In this document: piece by piece, positions 45,190 through 54,657 of the stretch | How positions within the stretch are numbered: position 1 is the stretch's first letter | Layout: each line of letters begins with the position of its first letter | Assembly: GCF_014697545.1 (NCBI RefSeq) | Contig: NZ_JACJSA010000023.1 | Coordinates: 62,001-126,000, forward strand | Direction: 5' to 3' | Source: Oscillatoria sp. FACHB-1407 | GTDB taxonomy: Bacteria > Cyanobacteriota > Cyanobacteriia > Elainellales > Elainellaceae | DNA length: 64,000 nucleotides | Notes under the pieces: generated by a model | The model's database searches: none | What the model saw: the letters and a program-made list of their open reading frames with translations, nothing else | What the model was told of the DNA's origin: nothing | Translations under genes and position numbers: made by a program

Positions 45190-46803
45190 TTAATCAACCT
45201 CCAGGGGTTGAATACCTTCTTGCTTCGTATATTGCTTTAACTCTTCAATGAGTTGCACGTCTTGTGAGGCAGTCCGTGCTCCGGCGGAGGCTGCCCAATA
45301 CTTCAGTGAATCGATTTGCTCACGGGCGATCGCTGCCAGGGGAACGGTTTCCTCGATCGCCCGAATGATGTCTTCCGTGGTGAAGTCTTGTCGCTGCCCA
45401 TTGGTGCCGCGACCAAAGGCGCGATACATTCCATCGATAATCACCTGCTCAATTTCGGCTCCACTGAACTGATTGGTCTGCCGAGCTAACAGCGGCAGGT
45501 CAAATTCTCGAATGCGACTGGGGCGAAGTTTTTGCAGATGAACTTTGAAGATGTCCTCGCGTTCTGCTTCGGTGGGCAGGTTGAGGAAGAAGATTTCGTC
45601 AAAACGCCCCTTTCGTAAGAGTTCCGCAGGCAAAATCTGTACGTTATTAGCCGTTGCGACGATAAAAACGGGACAGGTTTTCTCCTGCATCCAGGTAATC
45701 AGGCTACCAAATACGCGACGACTGGTTCCCGAATCACCATCAGAGCCACTGTTGATGTTGCCAAAGGCTTTGTCGATTTCGTCAATCCACAACACACAGG
45801 GGGCGATCGCCTCTGTGAGTTGAATCATCTGGCGCACTCGGCTCTCACTCTCACCGACAATGCCGCCAAACAACCGTCCGGTGTCGAGCCGCAACAGGGG
45901 CAACCGCCATTCGTGGGCGATTGTCTTAGCAGAGAGCGACTTCCCGGTTCCCTGAATTCCCACCAGCAGCACCCCTTTGGGATTGGGGATACCGTAGCGG
46001 CGGGCTTCCTCCGTAAACGCATCCTGACGCATCCGCACCCATTGCTTCAGGTTCTCCAATCCCCCCACATTTCTGAGGGATTCTTGCGCAGTGAAGAATT
46101 CCAGAATACCCGTCTGCCGGATTGCCTGTTTCTTCTCCTCCAACACGCTTCTAATATCGGTTTCGTTTACCTGCTGTTTGGCTGCCAGTGCCTTTGCCAG
46201 CACCCGTTGAATGCGCGATCGGCTCAATCCCTGACAGGCTTTGACCAACTGTTCTTTGGCTAACCCGGTGACCTTCAGTTTTTCGGGCACCACCAGTTGG
46301 GAGATCAGGTAATCCACTTCTGCTACCGTCGGCAGCGGAAAGTCAATCACAGTCACTTCTTCGGTCAATTCAGGTGGAATTTCCAGGGTATGACTCAGCA
46401 GCACCATCGTTTTGCGACTGCGTTTTAGCTCACGGGTCAGGTTTTTAATCTCCCGCACGATGGGCGAGCTTTTGTCACTGTTGGGCGATCGCAAAACAAC
46501 GTGCAAATCTCGCAGGACAAACAAAGCTGCCTCATCTACCGGAGCTTTGCTGATTCGACTCAGTGCCCCCATCACACTGCCGCGATCGCCCCCGTTATCA
46601 TCCCAACCCCGCACCAGATCCCACAACAGCAGTTTGCGTTGGGGCTGTGCTTTGGCGGTCACTTGTCGCAGCACCTCTTCGACGGGTTCCTCTTCTGCCG
46701 CAACAATATATAGCAGGGGATAGCGTGCCCGCATCATCAGGTCAAGTTGCTCAACCAGTTCGGGGTGAGGGCTAAAAGTAGCGAAGTCGGGCGATCGCGT
46801 CAT
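45190..46803 (-). CDS. Ycf46-type AAA ATPase
   Basis: 537 residues. The N-terminal 200 residues are a degenerate ATPase-like domain opening MRARYPLLYIVAAEEEPVEE, as in Ycf46. The C-terminal AAA domain has Walker A GIQGTGKS (282-289) and Walker B VLWIDEID (337-344). The arginine-finger region (LLRKGRFDEIFFLNLP) and a second helical lid follow. In cyanobacteria the family has been linked to inorganic-carbon and photosynthetic regulation. A defined reaction is not known to me. It converges with sat. Confidence 0.91.
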   Translation of the reverse strand: MTRSPDFATFSPHPELVEQLDLMMRARYPLLYIVAAEEEPVEEVLRQVTAKAQPQRKLLLWDLVRGWDDNGGDRGSVMGALSRISKAPVDEAALFVLRDLHVVLRSPNSDKSSPIVREIKNLTRELKRSRKTMVLLSHTLEIPPELTEEVTVIDFPLPTVAEVDYLISQLVVPEKLKVTGLAKEQLVKACQGLSRSRIQRVLAKALAAKQQVNETDIRSVLEEKKQAIRQTGILEFFTAQESLRNVGGLENLKQWVRMRQDAFTEEARRYGIPNPKGVLLVGIQGTGKSLSAKTIAHEWRLPLLRLDTGRLFGGIVGESESRVRQMIQLTEAIAPCVLWIDEIDKAFGNINSGSDGDSGTSRRVFGSLITWMQEKTCPVFIVATANNVQILPAELLRKGRFDEIFFLNLPTEAEREDIFKVHLQKLRPSRIREFDLPLLARQTNQFSGAEIEQVIIDGMYRAFGRGTNGQRQDFTTEDIIRAIEETVPLAAIAREQIDSLKYWAASAGARTASQDVQLIEELKQYTKQEGIQPLEVD

Positions 46804-47270
46804 GGGAAAGATACGGGGAGATGGAGAATACTCCAGAGTTAGGTTCTGCTAACCCTATCGTAGAAGATCGCCATTGGAATTGTTGGGGCTGTGGTGCAAG
46901 CCAATTGTTAACGAAATACTTATCTCAAAAAAATTTATCTTGCGATCGCTCCCACAATATGGGATAGTTTTCCTTACAAACTACGGTAATCTGGTAGGCT
47001 TAATGTGGTTTATGACATCCATTGATAGCCTCCACGTATGTAACAGCCATTTTGGTTAGGCGAGTGTAGGAGCTTTGATAGAGGCTCGACAACTCGTTTG
47101 GATTCGCGGCTCGTGTGAGTTGGTCAAATGCTAATCGGCACAACCCCTCATGGGGCGTGGTTCTCATGCCCATCATCGTTCAATGTTTGCAATCGTGTGA
47201 CATAGCGGTGTCCCATCAAAAGTCGTGAATGCCGTTTGAGCTTCTCAGTTTCTTCTAGTGGAGTTTTAGT
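46804..47270. other. Intergenic region upstream of the rhodanese gene
   Basis: 467 bases between divergent genes. An imperfect palindrome, AACCCCTCATGGGGCGTGGTT, lies near 47144. No gene or member of the repeat families was seen. Promoters for both neighbours are expected. Confidence 0.4.
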
Positions 47271-48254
47271 ATGATTTTTGGATTGCGGCGAGGTCGCTTT
47301 AAAACACAGTTCTGGACGTTAAAACCCTTGAGATCAAAGCTAGTTGCTTTTGTCATTTCGTTGTTTGCTGCGGCGATCGCCATTCCACTCTTGTCGGCTC
47401 TGCCATCTTCTGCAACTGCAACAGGAACAGTGCAATTTGTACCACCTAGCTGGGTCGCAGAACACGCCAATGACTCAGATCTGCGTATTTTAGATGTCAG
47501 AGTTAACCCATTTGATTACTTTACTGGGCATATTCCGAACGCGGTACATATCGCAGATAACACATTTCGTGGACCCAATGGCGCACTTCCAGTGCAGTAT
47601 TGGCGTTCTGAAAATTTGCGATCGCTCTTCTCTCAAGCAGGCGTAAACGACGATAGCAAAGTATTGGTTTACTCGGATGGTCGTGATGTGTTGGGCGCAA
47701 CGATGGTGGCTTATCTGCTCGAACGCACCGGACACTCCAACATTGCTGTTTTAGATGGTGGCTTTGCTGGGTATAAAGCGGCTGGACTAACTGTTACCAA
47801 AGAGTTTCCGTCTTATTCGTTAGGTCGCTTTACAGTGCGAGATCAGCCCAACCTACGAGTGAATTTAGCCCAAGTCAGACGGTTAATTGGTCAGCCTGGA
47901 GTAACATTTATCGATCCACGCCCACCTGAATTGTTCTCTGGTCAACAGCAAGTTTGGGCACGTAATGGACATATTCCCGGTGCTAAAAATATTCCCTGGC
48001 CGACATTCACAGTCGGTGAAACGAACTTCCATCAATTGAAATCCCTTGATGAAATTCGTCAACTCCTGGCATCTCGAAATATCACTCCTGAAAGCGACAT
48101 CATCGTGACATGCAGCACTGGACGGGAGGCAACATTGCAATATCACGTTTTGAAGCATCTGTTGGGATATCCCAAAGTGCGGGTGTATGAGGGTTCCTGG
48201 ACTGAGTATTCCTCTAATCCCAATAACCCCGTTGAAACAGGTCCTGGAGCCTAA
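47271..48254 (+). CDS. Exported two-domain sulfurtransferase (rhodanese)
   Basis: 327 residues. A long signal segment (LVAFVISLFAAAIAIPLLSAL, about 24-44, ending SATA) suggests export. The first rhodanese domain (55-180) has SDGRD where the catalytic Cys would be, so it is structural. The second (195-310) has active Cys281 in TCSTGREATL. It transfers sulfane sulfur, typically from thiosulfate to an acceptor. A YeeE/YedE transporter gene lies 600 bases downstream, suggesting joint handling of thiosulfate. Confidence 0.92.
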   Translation: MIFGLRRGRFKTQFWTLKPLRSKLVAFVISLFAAAIAIPLLSALPSSATATGTVQFVPPSWVAEHANDSDLRILDVRVNPFDYFTGHIPNAVHIADNTFRGPNGALPVQYWRSENLRSLFSQAGVNDDSKVLVYSDGRDVLGATMVAYLLERTGHSNIAVLDGGFAGYKAAGLTVTKEFPSYSLGRFTVRDQPNLRVNLAQVRRLIGQPGVTFIDPRPPELFSGQQQVWARNGHIPGAKNIPWPTFTVGETNFHQLKSLDEIRQLLASRNITPESDIIVTCSTGREATLQYHVLKHLLGYPKVRVYEGSWTEYSSNPNNPVETGPGA

Positions 48255-48328
48255 TACTGCACCACAGTGAATTGGATAGATGAGGTGTAGAGGGGGAAGG
48301 GAGTCGAGGGATAGCTGGGGGATAATTC

Positions 48329-48380
48329 AAATGCATCAATGCTGTAGGGGTGTGTCGCGAAACGCCCCTACGGAACTTAT
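48329..48380. repeat. TTTCGCGAA-type palindrome repeat, copy 3 (diverged)
   Basis: GTAGGGGTGTGTCGCGAAACG with a near-matching right arm at 48344-48371. One central base differs from the other copies (TGTCGCG instead of TTTCGCG). Confidence 0.75.
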
Positions 48381-48523
48381 ACATTAGACCAGCAACACCA
48401 ATTGATTTGTCAATGCAGTTCTCGCCCCCCTTTACAAATCAGCTCTTACTTCTTCACTTTTTACTCTCCTGACATTCAAAGTCTCGTACTATATTGACAA
48501 AGCCGTTTTCTAAAAGAATTACG

Positions 48524-48736
48524 ATGAGAGTTATCTTGTTATTGTTTGGTGGAGCGATCGCAACAACGTCTGTTGTTGGTTTAGCAGTGCTTTCTTTTAT
48601 TGCTCAAGCAAGTTCAGACACACTAGAATTTATCGCCAGTTGTGCGCCCAGTGCGCCGGACAGTGGGCGTTCTAGCTCTCAAGAGCCTTCTCCAACACCA
48701 TCTCCATCGCCATCACCATCGCCACGTCGCTCATAG
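48524..48736 (+). CDS. Small membrane protein with a Pro/Ser tail
   Basis: 70 residues from the ATG at 48524. An N-terminal membrane helix (VILLLFGGAIATTSVVGLAV) is followed by a short polar segment with one Cys (FIASCAPSAP) and a Ser-Pro repeat tail (PSPTPSPSPSPSPRR). No family is recognised. Its position between the rhodanese and transporter genes suggests, weakly, a related role. A hairpin follows it. Confidence 0.55.
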   Translation: MRVILLLFGGAIATTSVVGLAVLSFIAQASSDTLEFIASCAPSAPDSGRSSSQEPSPTPSPSPSPSPRRS

Positions 48737-48782
48737 TCGCTTGTGTCGTCTGCGATCGCTCAATTAGTTTTAATCAATCATG

Positions 48783-48820
48783 TTTTTGTAGGGTGCAGAA
48801 GATTCGCACTCTACAAAAAA
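48783..48820 (+). terminator. Hairpin after the small membrane protein gene
   Basis: TTTTTGTAGGGTGC and GCACTCTACAAAAA pair with one mismatch around a 9-base loop. It is flanked by T and A tracts, so it could terminate in either direction. It lies 33 bases before the transporter start. Confidence 0.7.
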
Positions 48821-48853
48821 GTTGTCTCTGCACCGAATCACGAATGAAGAGTT

Positions 48854-50059
48854 ATGAGTCACACCTCTGATCTGCCGCTGGCAAAATATCAGCAAGCTTC
48901 TCCGCGTCCACAAACGGTGATTATCGCTGTTCTCCTGGGGCTAATTGTTTTTGGGGCAATCATTGTCAGTCCTTTTGGGGGTTGGAAGCAAAGTGTTTTG
49001 TTTCTGATTGGTGGGTTGTTTGGGTTGAGCTTGTATCATGCCAGTTTTGGCTTTGCGTCTTCCTATCGCAAATTGTTTGTCTATCGCGATAGTCAAGGTG
49101 TATTGGCACAAATTCTGATGTTGGCGATCGCCACCCTCATCTTTGCTCCCTTTTTGCTGGCAGGTAGTGCATTTGGTCAAGATCTGCGGGGAGCCGTTGC
49201 TCCTGTGGGGGTGCAGGGAATTATTGGCGCATTCCTATTTGGCATTGGGATGCAACTCGGTAGCGGTTGCGCCTGCGGGACACTTTACACCATTGGTGGC
49301 GGCAGCAGCATGATGCTGTTAACACTGCTGACTTTTGGGCTTGGATCGTTTTGGGCAAGCCTGACAGGGTCGCTCTGGGCAGGGCTACCTAAAACTGAAC
49401 CCATTTCACTGGTGCAATCGTGGGGATGGTTGGGAGTTGCAGGACAATTGCTGGTGCTGGCGGCGATCGCTGCTCTGTTGTGGCAGTGGGGTCGCAAATC
49501 ATTGCCTCCCACTGAAAGCAAATCCTCCACTCAACCGTTTAGCCTGAGAAACCTTCTGTATGGTCCCTGGTCATTAGTGTTTGGCGCGATCGCCCTTGCC
49601 ATCTTAAACTGGTTAACCCTGCTCTTGGCGGGTCGCCCCTGGGGTGTAACCTGGGGCTTTACGCTGTGGACTGCTAAAATTGCGCAAACTTTGGGCTGGA
49701 ATCCTGCAACGAGTGAGTTTTGGAGTCAAGGCATGGGAGCCGAAGCGTTAAGCCAAAGCGTCTTTGCCGACATTACTTCAGTGATGAACTTTGGCATCGT
49801 GTTGGGAGCCGCACTAGCTGCTGCTCTGGCAGGACGGTTGACCGTTAAACGCCCTCCCTCAAAGTGGGCGATCGCAGCGGCTTTAGTAGGGGGGCTGATG
49901 ATGGGCTACGGTGCAAGATTGGCGTTTGGATGCAACGTGGGAGCCTATTTCAGTGGCATTGCTTCCACCAGTCTGCACGGTTGGTTGTGGATTACGTTTG
50001 CCCTCTTGGGAACGGGCATCGGCATTCGGTTGCGATCGCTCTTCCAACTCTCAAATTAA
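48854..50059 (+). CDS. YeeE/YedE family membrane transporter (thiosulfate type)
   Basis: 401 residues, about nine to eleven membrane helices. The family cysteines are present: Cys139 and Cys141 in GSGCACGTLY, and Cys360 in LAFGCNVGAYFSG, a pair of matching half-motifs in the two inverted halves. Characterised members (TsuA) import thiosulfate by relaying it along these cysteines. The rhodanese gene upstream supports a sulfur-compound role. Substrate specificity is inferred. Confidence 0.9.
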   Translation: MSHTSDLPLAKYQQASPRPQTVIIAVLLGLIVFGAIIVSPFGGWKQSVLFLIGGLFGLSLYHASFGFASSYRKLFVYRDSQGVLAQILMLAIATLIFAPFLLAGSAFGQDLRGAVAPVGVQGIIGAFLFGIGMQLGSGCACGTLYTIGGGSSMMLLTLLTFGLGSFWASLTGSLWAGLPKTEPISLVQSWGWLGVAGQLLVLAAIAALLWQWGRKSLPPTESKSSTQPFSLRNLLYGPWSLVFGAIALAILNWLTLLLAGRPWGVTWGFTLWTAKIAQTLGWNPATSEFWSQGMGAEALSQSVFADITSVMNFGIVLGAALAAALAGRLTVKRPPSKWAIAAALVGGLMMGYGARLAFGCNVGAYFSGIASTSLHGWLWITFALLGTGIGIRLRSLFQLSN

Positions 50060-50149
50060 GGCGATTTAGGAGCAAAAGCCTCACTGCGGATTACATAGCG
50101 ATTTCAAATCGTCTCTTTCAAATCGTCTCTTAATGAGACATAAACTTTG

Positions 50150-50275
50150 ACGATTGAAACCATCACGATATGAACAACATCGACCTGCATCGGTTGGGCA
50201 AACTCTCGTTGCCGAGTAGTCCACGCAGGACATTCGGCAAATTAGTTAGCCAGGTTCTTTATCCGAATTGACGTA
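50150..50275. repeat. Hairpin-chain repeat, copy D (diverged)
   Basis: Aligns with the other copies: CGACCTGCATCGGTTGGGCAAA, TAGTCCACGCAGGACATTCG, and TTTATCCGAATTGACGTA at the end. It sits just after the transporter gene. Confidence 0.7.
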
Positions 50276-50318
50276 TTGTTAGGAGGCGGACAGGCTGTCA
50301 CTGGTCATTCGTGACGTG

Positions 50319-50458
50319 ATACCAAATTGAATTGCGATCGTTGCAAATGTTTGTAGGGGTAGGTTTAGCAGGTAAGCTTATCGCTTTACCATTAACGTCA
50401 CGGCAAAACCTACCCCTACGCCTCCTAAGTTTGCCCCAAGAGCCGTTTAATTGGTATG
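50319..50458. repeat. Long inverted repeat with ATACCAA ends
   Basis: The outer arms ATACCAAATT and AATTGGTAT enclose a second exact inverted pair, GTAGGGGTAGGTTT (50353-50366) and AAACCTACCCCTAC (50406-50419). It is a MITE-like architecture of about 140 bp, single-copy in this window. Confidence 0.65.
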
Positions 50459-50529
50459 ACAATAACAGCACCCCCTTCTAGACCTACGGTGTACAAACAA
50501 ATCTTCTGATCTAACCTGTGCTAAGTTTG

Positions 50530-50604
50530 ATCCTCCCTAACCCTCCTTAAAAAGGAGGAGATCGGAGCGGAAGTCCCCTTTTTAAGGGGATTGAGGGAGA
50601 TCGA
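50530..50604. repeat. Inverted repeat with CTCCCT / AGGGAG ends
   Basis: GATCCTCCCTAACCCTCC on the left and GGGGATTGAGGGAGATC on the right, with an inner AGGAG/CTCC and AGTCCCC/GGGGA pairing. This is a familiar type of cyanobacterial intergenic repeat. Together with the two preceding repeats it fills the 591-base gap, in which no gene was seen. Confidence 0.65.
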
Positions 50605-50650
50605 GTCGCACTTTGGACTCTCATTCGAGATTTGTGTACACGGTAGCCCT

Positions 50651-51580
50651 CTAGACTGGGCAAACCAATCGCCCATTGCCGTTGGTGACAATCCTGCCGC
50701 GACTGTTGTTAAACAATACTGGGATTTGCTCCTCAGTTACGGTTCCATCTGCTTGTCTCACCGTCCGCAAACTCACCATATTGGGATACTCGCCGACCAT
50801 GCATCCCCGCACCTGCTCTGCCCAGACGTTAATTGCCACAGTACGAGCCTCCCGATAGCGGGCTAACTCTTCCAGAGAGCCGACATTAGCACGGGGCAGT
50901 GGATTAGGAAATTCCTGATCGGTGATGGGGGTGTTGGTGGTAATCGACGGGTTGTTGACAATGCGAGTGCGGATGGGAAACCGAAACGATGTTGGTAACA
51001 CCCCCGGCACGGGTAGTTCCTGTCCTTCAATGCTGACCCGAACAGGAGTCGTCACCCGAACTGTGGGCTGTGCTTGAGCCGTAGATACGGAAGGTCGCTG
51101 GCTGAGTGGCATTTCTACAGGAATGTCGATCGCCCCATTAGAAACTGGTCTACGAGCAGGAGTAGCCTGAGCCATTAGAGCTTCAGACAGAACCTCAAAC
51201 TCCTCGATGGCTACCTGATCGACATCAGCAGCGACCCTCTCATCGGCATCTCCCTCCGCAATCATGGGTCTTCCCGCATCGATTGGGTCTTCTGCAATGG
51301 GAAGTGGCTCCTCAGCAGGTGTCTCTGTCGTCCGCATTTCATCTGCGGTTGAGGTCATCGTTGCCGATGGAGGCAGAGATTCAGCGATAAATGTCTCTGG
51401 CAAAGCGATCGCTTGAGCAGGATCAGATGCGCTTTCCTCGGTGGCTAGCACGTCAGTTGCCTTCAATGTTGGCTCAGATTCTGGGGAGGGTGATGCATCG
51501 GAAGCCGCGATCGCCTGTCGATTCCAGTCTTGAGCAGCAAAAGCCGCTAACGCACAAACCGCGAGGGTGGGAATACGCAT
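50651..51580 (-). CDS. Exported protein of unknown function
   Basis: 309 residues. A signal-like N-terminus (MRIPTLAVCALAAFAAQDW) is followed by a long low-complexity region rich in Glu, Ser, Pro, Ala and Thr (about 28-170). The C-terminal 120 residues are more ordered, with FRFPIRTRIVNNP, ELARYREARTVAINVWAEQV and a Cys (RGCMVGEYPN) plus a final Cys (GRLVCPV) that may pair. No family is recognised. It is probably a periplasmic or surface protein. Confidence 0.72.
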   Translation of the reverse strand: MRIPTLAVCALAAFAAQDWNRQAIAASDASPSPESEPTLKATDVLATEESASDPAQAIALPETFIAESLPPSATMTSTADEMRTTETPAEEPLPIAEDPIDAGRPMIAEGDADERVAADVDQVAIEEFEVLSEALMAQATPARRPVSNGAIDIPVEMPLSQRPSVSTAQAQPTVRVTTPVRVSIEGQELPVPGVLPTSFRFPIRTRIVNNPSITTNTPITDQEFPNPLPRANVGSLEELARYREARTVAINVWAEQVRGCMVGEYPNMVSLRTVRQADGTVTEEQIPVLFNNSRGRIVTNGNGRLVCPV

Positions 51581-51810
51581 AACGTTTAACCTGTAGAAGT
51601 GTCAGATTTGCTACATAGTAGTTACAACGTCTTGACCTGCAATCAGGATGAAACGAATTGTTTACCCGGAGAATTTATGCAGTTGAGCCGAGGCGAGGGA
51701 GAGAAGGCAGTACCCCTACGCAGAGGTTCCACCCCCTACACCCCGTCTTAACCTTGCTACCCATGTCTTAGCCATGCCAAACCCAAATGAGAGCCTGTCT
51801 CATTGCCAAT

Positions 51811-53139
51811 CTACATCGTCAGCGACTGCGGATTGGTTTCGATCAATTTTGCCAGATCTTTGAGGAAGGCAGCCGCATGAGCACCATAGATGATGCGATG
51901 GTCGCAGGTGATATTCACCTGCATTTGGGTGCGGACACCAAACATACCATCAGAGGTCGCCACGACTTGAGGACGCGAGGCACCGATCGCCAGGATAGAG
52001 CCTTGCCCAGGAGGCAAAATCGCATCAAAGCGATCAACCCCAAACATTCCCAAATTCGACAGTGTGAAGGTTCCGGTGCTGTATTCAGCAGGCTGTAACT
52101 GTTTCGCACGGGCGCGATCGACTAAATCCTTCCAGGTACGCGAGAGGGAATAGATATCAGCCTGGTCAGCGTTTTGGAGCACAGGGGTGATTAATCCGCC
52201 ATCATCCATCGCGACTGCAACGGCAATGTTAATACCACTGCGATATTGCACGCCTTGATCGGTATAGCTCGCATTCAACAATGGGTGTTTTTGCAGCGTG
52301 ACAGCAACCGCTTTTGCCAGCAGCGTTGTCATTGTGACACCCTTGGATTTGATTTGCTTGTATAGCTTATCCAAATTGTCAGTGGTGATAGTGTAGCCTA
52401 CCCGGAAGACAGGCACTTGCAGGCTCGCCATCATGTTGCGAATGACAGCATTTTGCAGCGTGTTGAATGCTGCCACTTCACCGGGAGCCGCTGTAGGCAC
52501 CGCGACAGGAGCCGCAGGAGCCGCTTTGGGAGCCGGAGTCGCCACAGGTGCAGGAGTGGGCACTGCGACGGGAGCCGCGACGGGAGCAGGTTGACTGACT
52601 TTGCCTGCCGCCGCTTCAACGTCTTCTGCCACAATCCGACCATGGGGTCCACTCCCCGTTAACGCTGCTAAGTCAACCTTGAGGTCTTTTGCCAATTTGC
52701 GGGCACGAGGAGAAGCCACAATTCGACCATTTTTGGGTGAAGCCCCATTAGACGCACCATTGCTGGGTGTGCTAGTGGTCTGCACAGCGACTACAGTCTC
52801 CGTTGCTTTTTCTTGAGGGGTTGCCGCTGGAGCCGCAGGAGAACCTGCTGTCGTCTGTTGCGAACCCGTCCCACGCTGCTTGGCGGTTTCAATTTCTGCT
52901 TCAGTTTCAGCAATCAGGGCGATCGCCTCACCCACCGGGGCACTTTCCCCCGCTTGCACCAGGATGGTTGCCAGGTAGCCTTCATAAAAGGATTCCACAT
53001 CCATATCGGCTTTGTCAGACTCGACCACCACGACGGTTTCGCCTTTTTCAATCTTGTCACCCGGTGATTTGACCCAAGAGACAATTTTGCCTTCGGTCAT
53101 CGTAGAGCTAAGAGCAGGCATGAAAACTTCTTGAATCAT
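51811..53139 (-). CDS. Pyruvate dehydrogenase E2 (dihydrolipoamide acetyltransferase)
   Basis: 442 residues. One lipoyl domain has the lipoylated Lys43 in VVESDKADMDVES. An Ala/Pro-rich linker, a peripheral-subunit-binding domain (ASPRARKLAKDLKVDL and GPHGRIVAEDV), a second Pro/Ala linker and the acyltransferase core follow. The active-site motif reads CDHRIIYGAHAA, with Tyr where many E2s have Asp, as in other cyanobacterial and plastid enzymes. It moves acetyl groups to CoA in the pyruvate dehydrogenase complex. E1 and E3 genes are not in the window. Confidence 0.94.
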   Translation of the reverse strand: MIQEVFMPALSSTMTEGKIVSWVKSPGDKIEKGETVVVVESDKADMDVESFYEGYLATILVQAGESAPVGEAIALIAETEAEIETAKQRGTGSQQTTAGSPAAPAATPQEKATETVVAVQTTSTPSNGASNGASPKNGRIVASPRARKLAKDLKVDLAALTGSGPHGRIVAEDVEAAAGKVSQPAPVAAPVAVPTPAPVATPAPKAAPAAPVAVPTAAPGEVAAFNTLQNAVIRNMMASLQVPVFRVGYTITTDNLDKLYKQIKSKGVTMTTLLAKAVAVTLQKHPLLNASYTDQGVQYRSGINIAVAVAMDDGGLITPVLQNADQADIYSLSRTWKDLVDRARAKQLQPAEYSTGTFTLSNLGMFGVDRFDAILPPGQGSILAIGASRPQVVATSDGMFGVRTQMQVNITCDHRIIYGAHAAAFLKDLAKLIETNPQSLTM

Positions 53140-53244
53140 GGAAATGTATCCGAGTGACTAAATATGGCACAGCAAATTTGCATTGTAACCTGATATGAAG
53201 CCTGTTTTAAGGGGGAAATATACATTCCTCACAAGACTCTAAAG

Positions 53245-53410
53245 TAACGTCAATTCGGGTTGAACACCTGGCGAATCAATTCGCGGCTATGGGAGCGAAG
53301 TCCGCCGACGCGGACTACAGGAAATCAAGGGTTGCCGAACCGACGCAGGTCGGTTTTGCTCTTGTAGCGGCGGTTTTAACCGCTAAGATCCTTATCTCAA
53401 ACTCAGGTTA
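53245..53410. repeat. Hairpin-chain repeat, copy E (reverse orientation)
   Basis: 166 bp and complete. Its reverse complement matches 57336-57507. Perfect short stems are visible: AACCGACGCAGGTCGGTT, AGTCCGCCGACGCGGACT and GCGGTTTTAACCGC. It occupies about half of the 353-base gap between the E2 gene and the ABC permease. The rest shows no gene. Confidence 0.9.
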
Positions 53411-53492
53411 AAGTAAAATGGCTGATCGGGGGGAATGAGCGTGAATTAGGTTTTGTGAGCATCATCAATCGGTTTAGCCATCCAGTAACACT

Positions 53493-54272
53493 ATGAATGT
53501 CGGCAGAGTGAGTGTGATTGCGAGTAACGTCTTTCGTGAGGTGATTCGCGATCGCGTCCTTTATTTAATTGGCTTTTTTGCAGTCTTGTTTATTGCTGCC
53601 AGCACTCTGATTCCCTATGTGTCTGCCAGTGCCGAAGAGCAAATTTTGGCAGATTTAGGGCTAGCGGCGATCGGCATTTTGAGCCTGGTGATTGCCGTTT
53701 TTGTGGGCACTGGGCTAGTCAACAAAGAGATTGAAAAACGCACGGTTTTCGTTCTCATTGCCAAACCCATCAGCTATGGGGAATTCATCGTTGGTAAACA
53801 TCTGGGGTTGTCAGCCGTGCTGGCGGTGCTGGTGCTGACAATGACGGCAATCTATCTGGTCGTCTTGAGTGTCTACGGCATTCCCTATCCAATTGGTAGC
53901 GTTCTCATCGCCGCTTTCTACCAATTTCTAGAGCTATCGCTGATCACAGCCGTAGCGATTTTGTTTGGGGTTTTCACCAGTTCCCTACTCGCCACCCTGT
54001 TTACGTTTGCCGTGTACTTGATGGGGCATCTCAGCCGCGATTTACTCACGCTGGGTAATTTGGCAAAGAGCGAATCCATTCAGCAGGTAACGCAGGCGTT
54101 GTACCTGGTGTTACCCGACCTGGAACGGTTGAACTTGAAGAATCAGGCGGTTTATGGAATTGAACTCTTGCCTCAACCCCTGGAACTGGCAGCCAATGCA
54201 ACTTACGGCGTGTTTTACACGGCATTACTGCTGGCGATCGCAGTTCTGATCTTTTCGCGTCGCCAGTTTTAA
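53493..54272 (+). CDS. ABC-2 type transporter permease
   Basis: 259 residues, six membrane helices. It opens with a cytoplasmic amphipathic stretch (VIASNVFREVIRDRVLYLIG) and the family segment VNKEIEKRTVFVLIAKPISY before helix 3. It is an ABC-2 permease that would need an ATPase partner, and none is adjacent. The substrate is unknown. It converges with gatC, the two stops being about 11 bases apart. Confidence 0.87.
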   Translation: MNVGRVSVIASNVFREVIRDRVLYLIGFFAVLFIAASTLIPYVSASAEEQILADLGLAAIGILSLVIAVFVGTGLVNKEIEKRTVFVLIAKPISYGEFIVGKHLGLSAVLAVLVLTMTAIYLVVLSVYGIPYPIGSVLIAAFYQFLELSLITAVAILFGVFTSSLLATLFTFAVYLMGHLSRDLLTLGNLAKSESIQQVTQALYLVLPDLERLNLKNQAVYGIELLPQPLELAANATYGVFYTALLLAIAVLIFSRRQF

Positions 54273-54283
54273 CCCATATCAGC

Positions 54284-54574
54284 CTAATCTGCGTTCATAA
54301 TGCGAGGCACTTTGAAGAACTCACCTTCGCGATCGGGCGCACCCTCTAAGATGCTCTCGCGATCGGTAAAGGGAGCCAAATGATCAACGCGGGTCACATT
54401 CACCACATCGATCGCTCGTGTTGTCGGCGGAACGGTCGTGGTGTCGAGTTCGCTGAGCTGTTCAAAATAATCCAAAATACTGCTGAGCTGAGTGGAAAAC
54501 TGCTCCTCTTCGGCAGGAGTGAGGTCTAATCGAGCGAGATTAGCCACTTTACGAACTTGGTCGCGATCGAGCAT
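54284..54574 (-). CDS. gatC: Asp-tRNA(Asn)/Glu-tRNA(Gln) amidotransferase subunit C
   Basis: 96 residues, the family length: [25 protein letters not shown], then [19 protein letters not shown] and the C-terminal tail [11 protein letters not shown]. It is the small subunit of GatCAB, which amidates mischarged Glu-tRNA(Gln), and stabilises GatA. gatA and gatB are not nearby, as is usual in cyanobacteria. Confidence 0.95.
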   Translation of the reverse strand: MLDRDQVRKVANLARLDLTPAEEEQFSTQLSSILDYFEQLSELDTTTVPPTTRAIDVVNVTRVDHLAPFTDRESILEGAPDREGEFFKVPRIMNAD

Positions 54575-54657
54575 ATCAATTTAGGGTTGAGGTCACTAGT
54601 CAAACTGTCTTTTGTTCATTGTCAACGGTCAATGGCGTAACGTGCAACTATTCCCGG

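Noticed and set aside
46874..47059. Open frame of 61 codons upstream of the rhodanese gene
   Set aside because: No ribosome site and no domain. Probably chance in AT-rich sequence.
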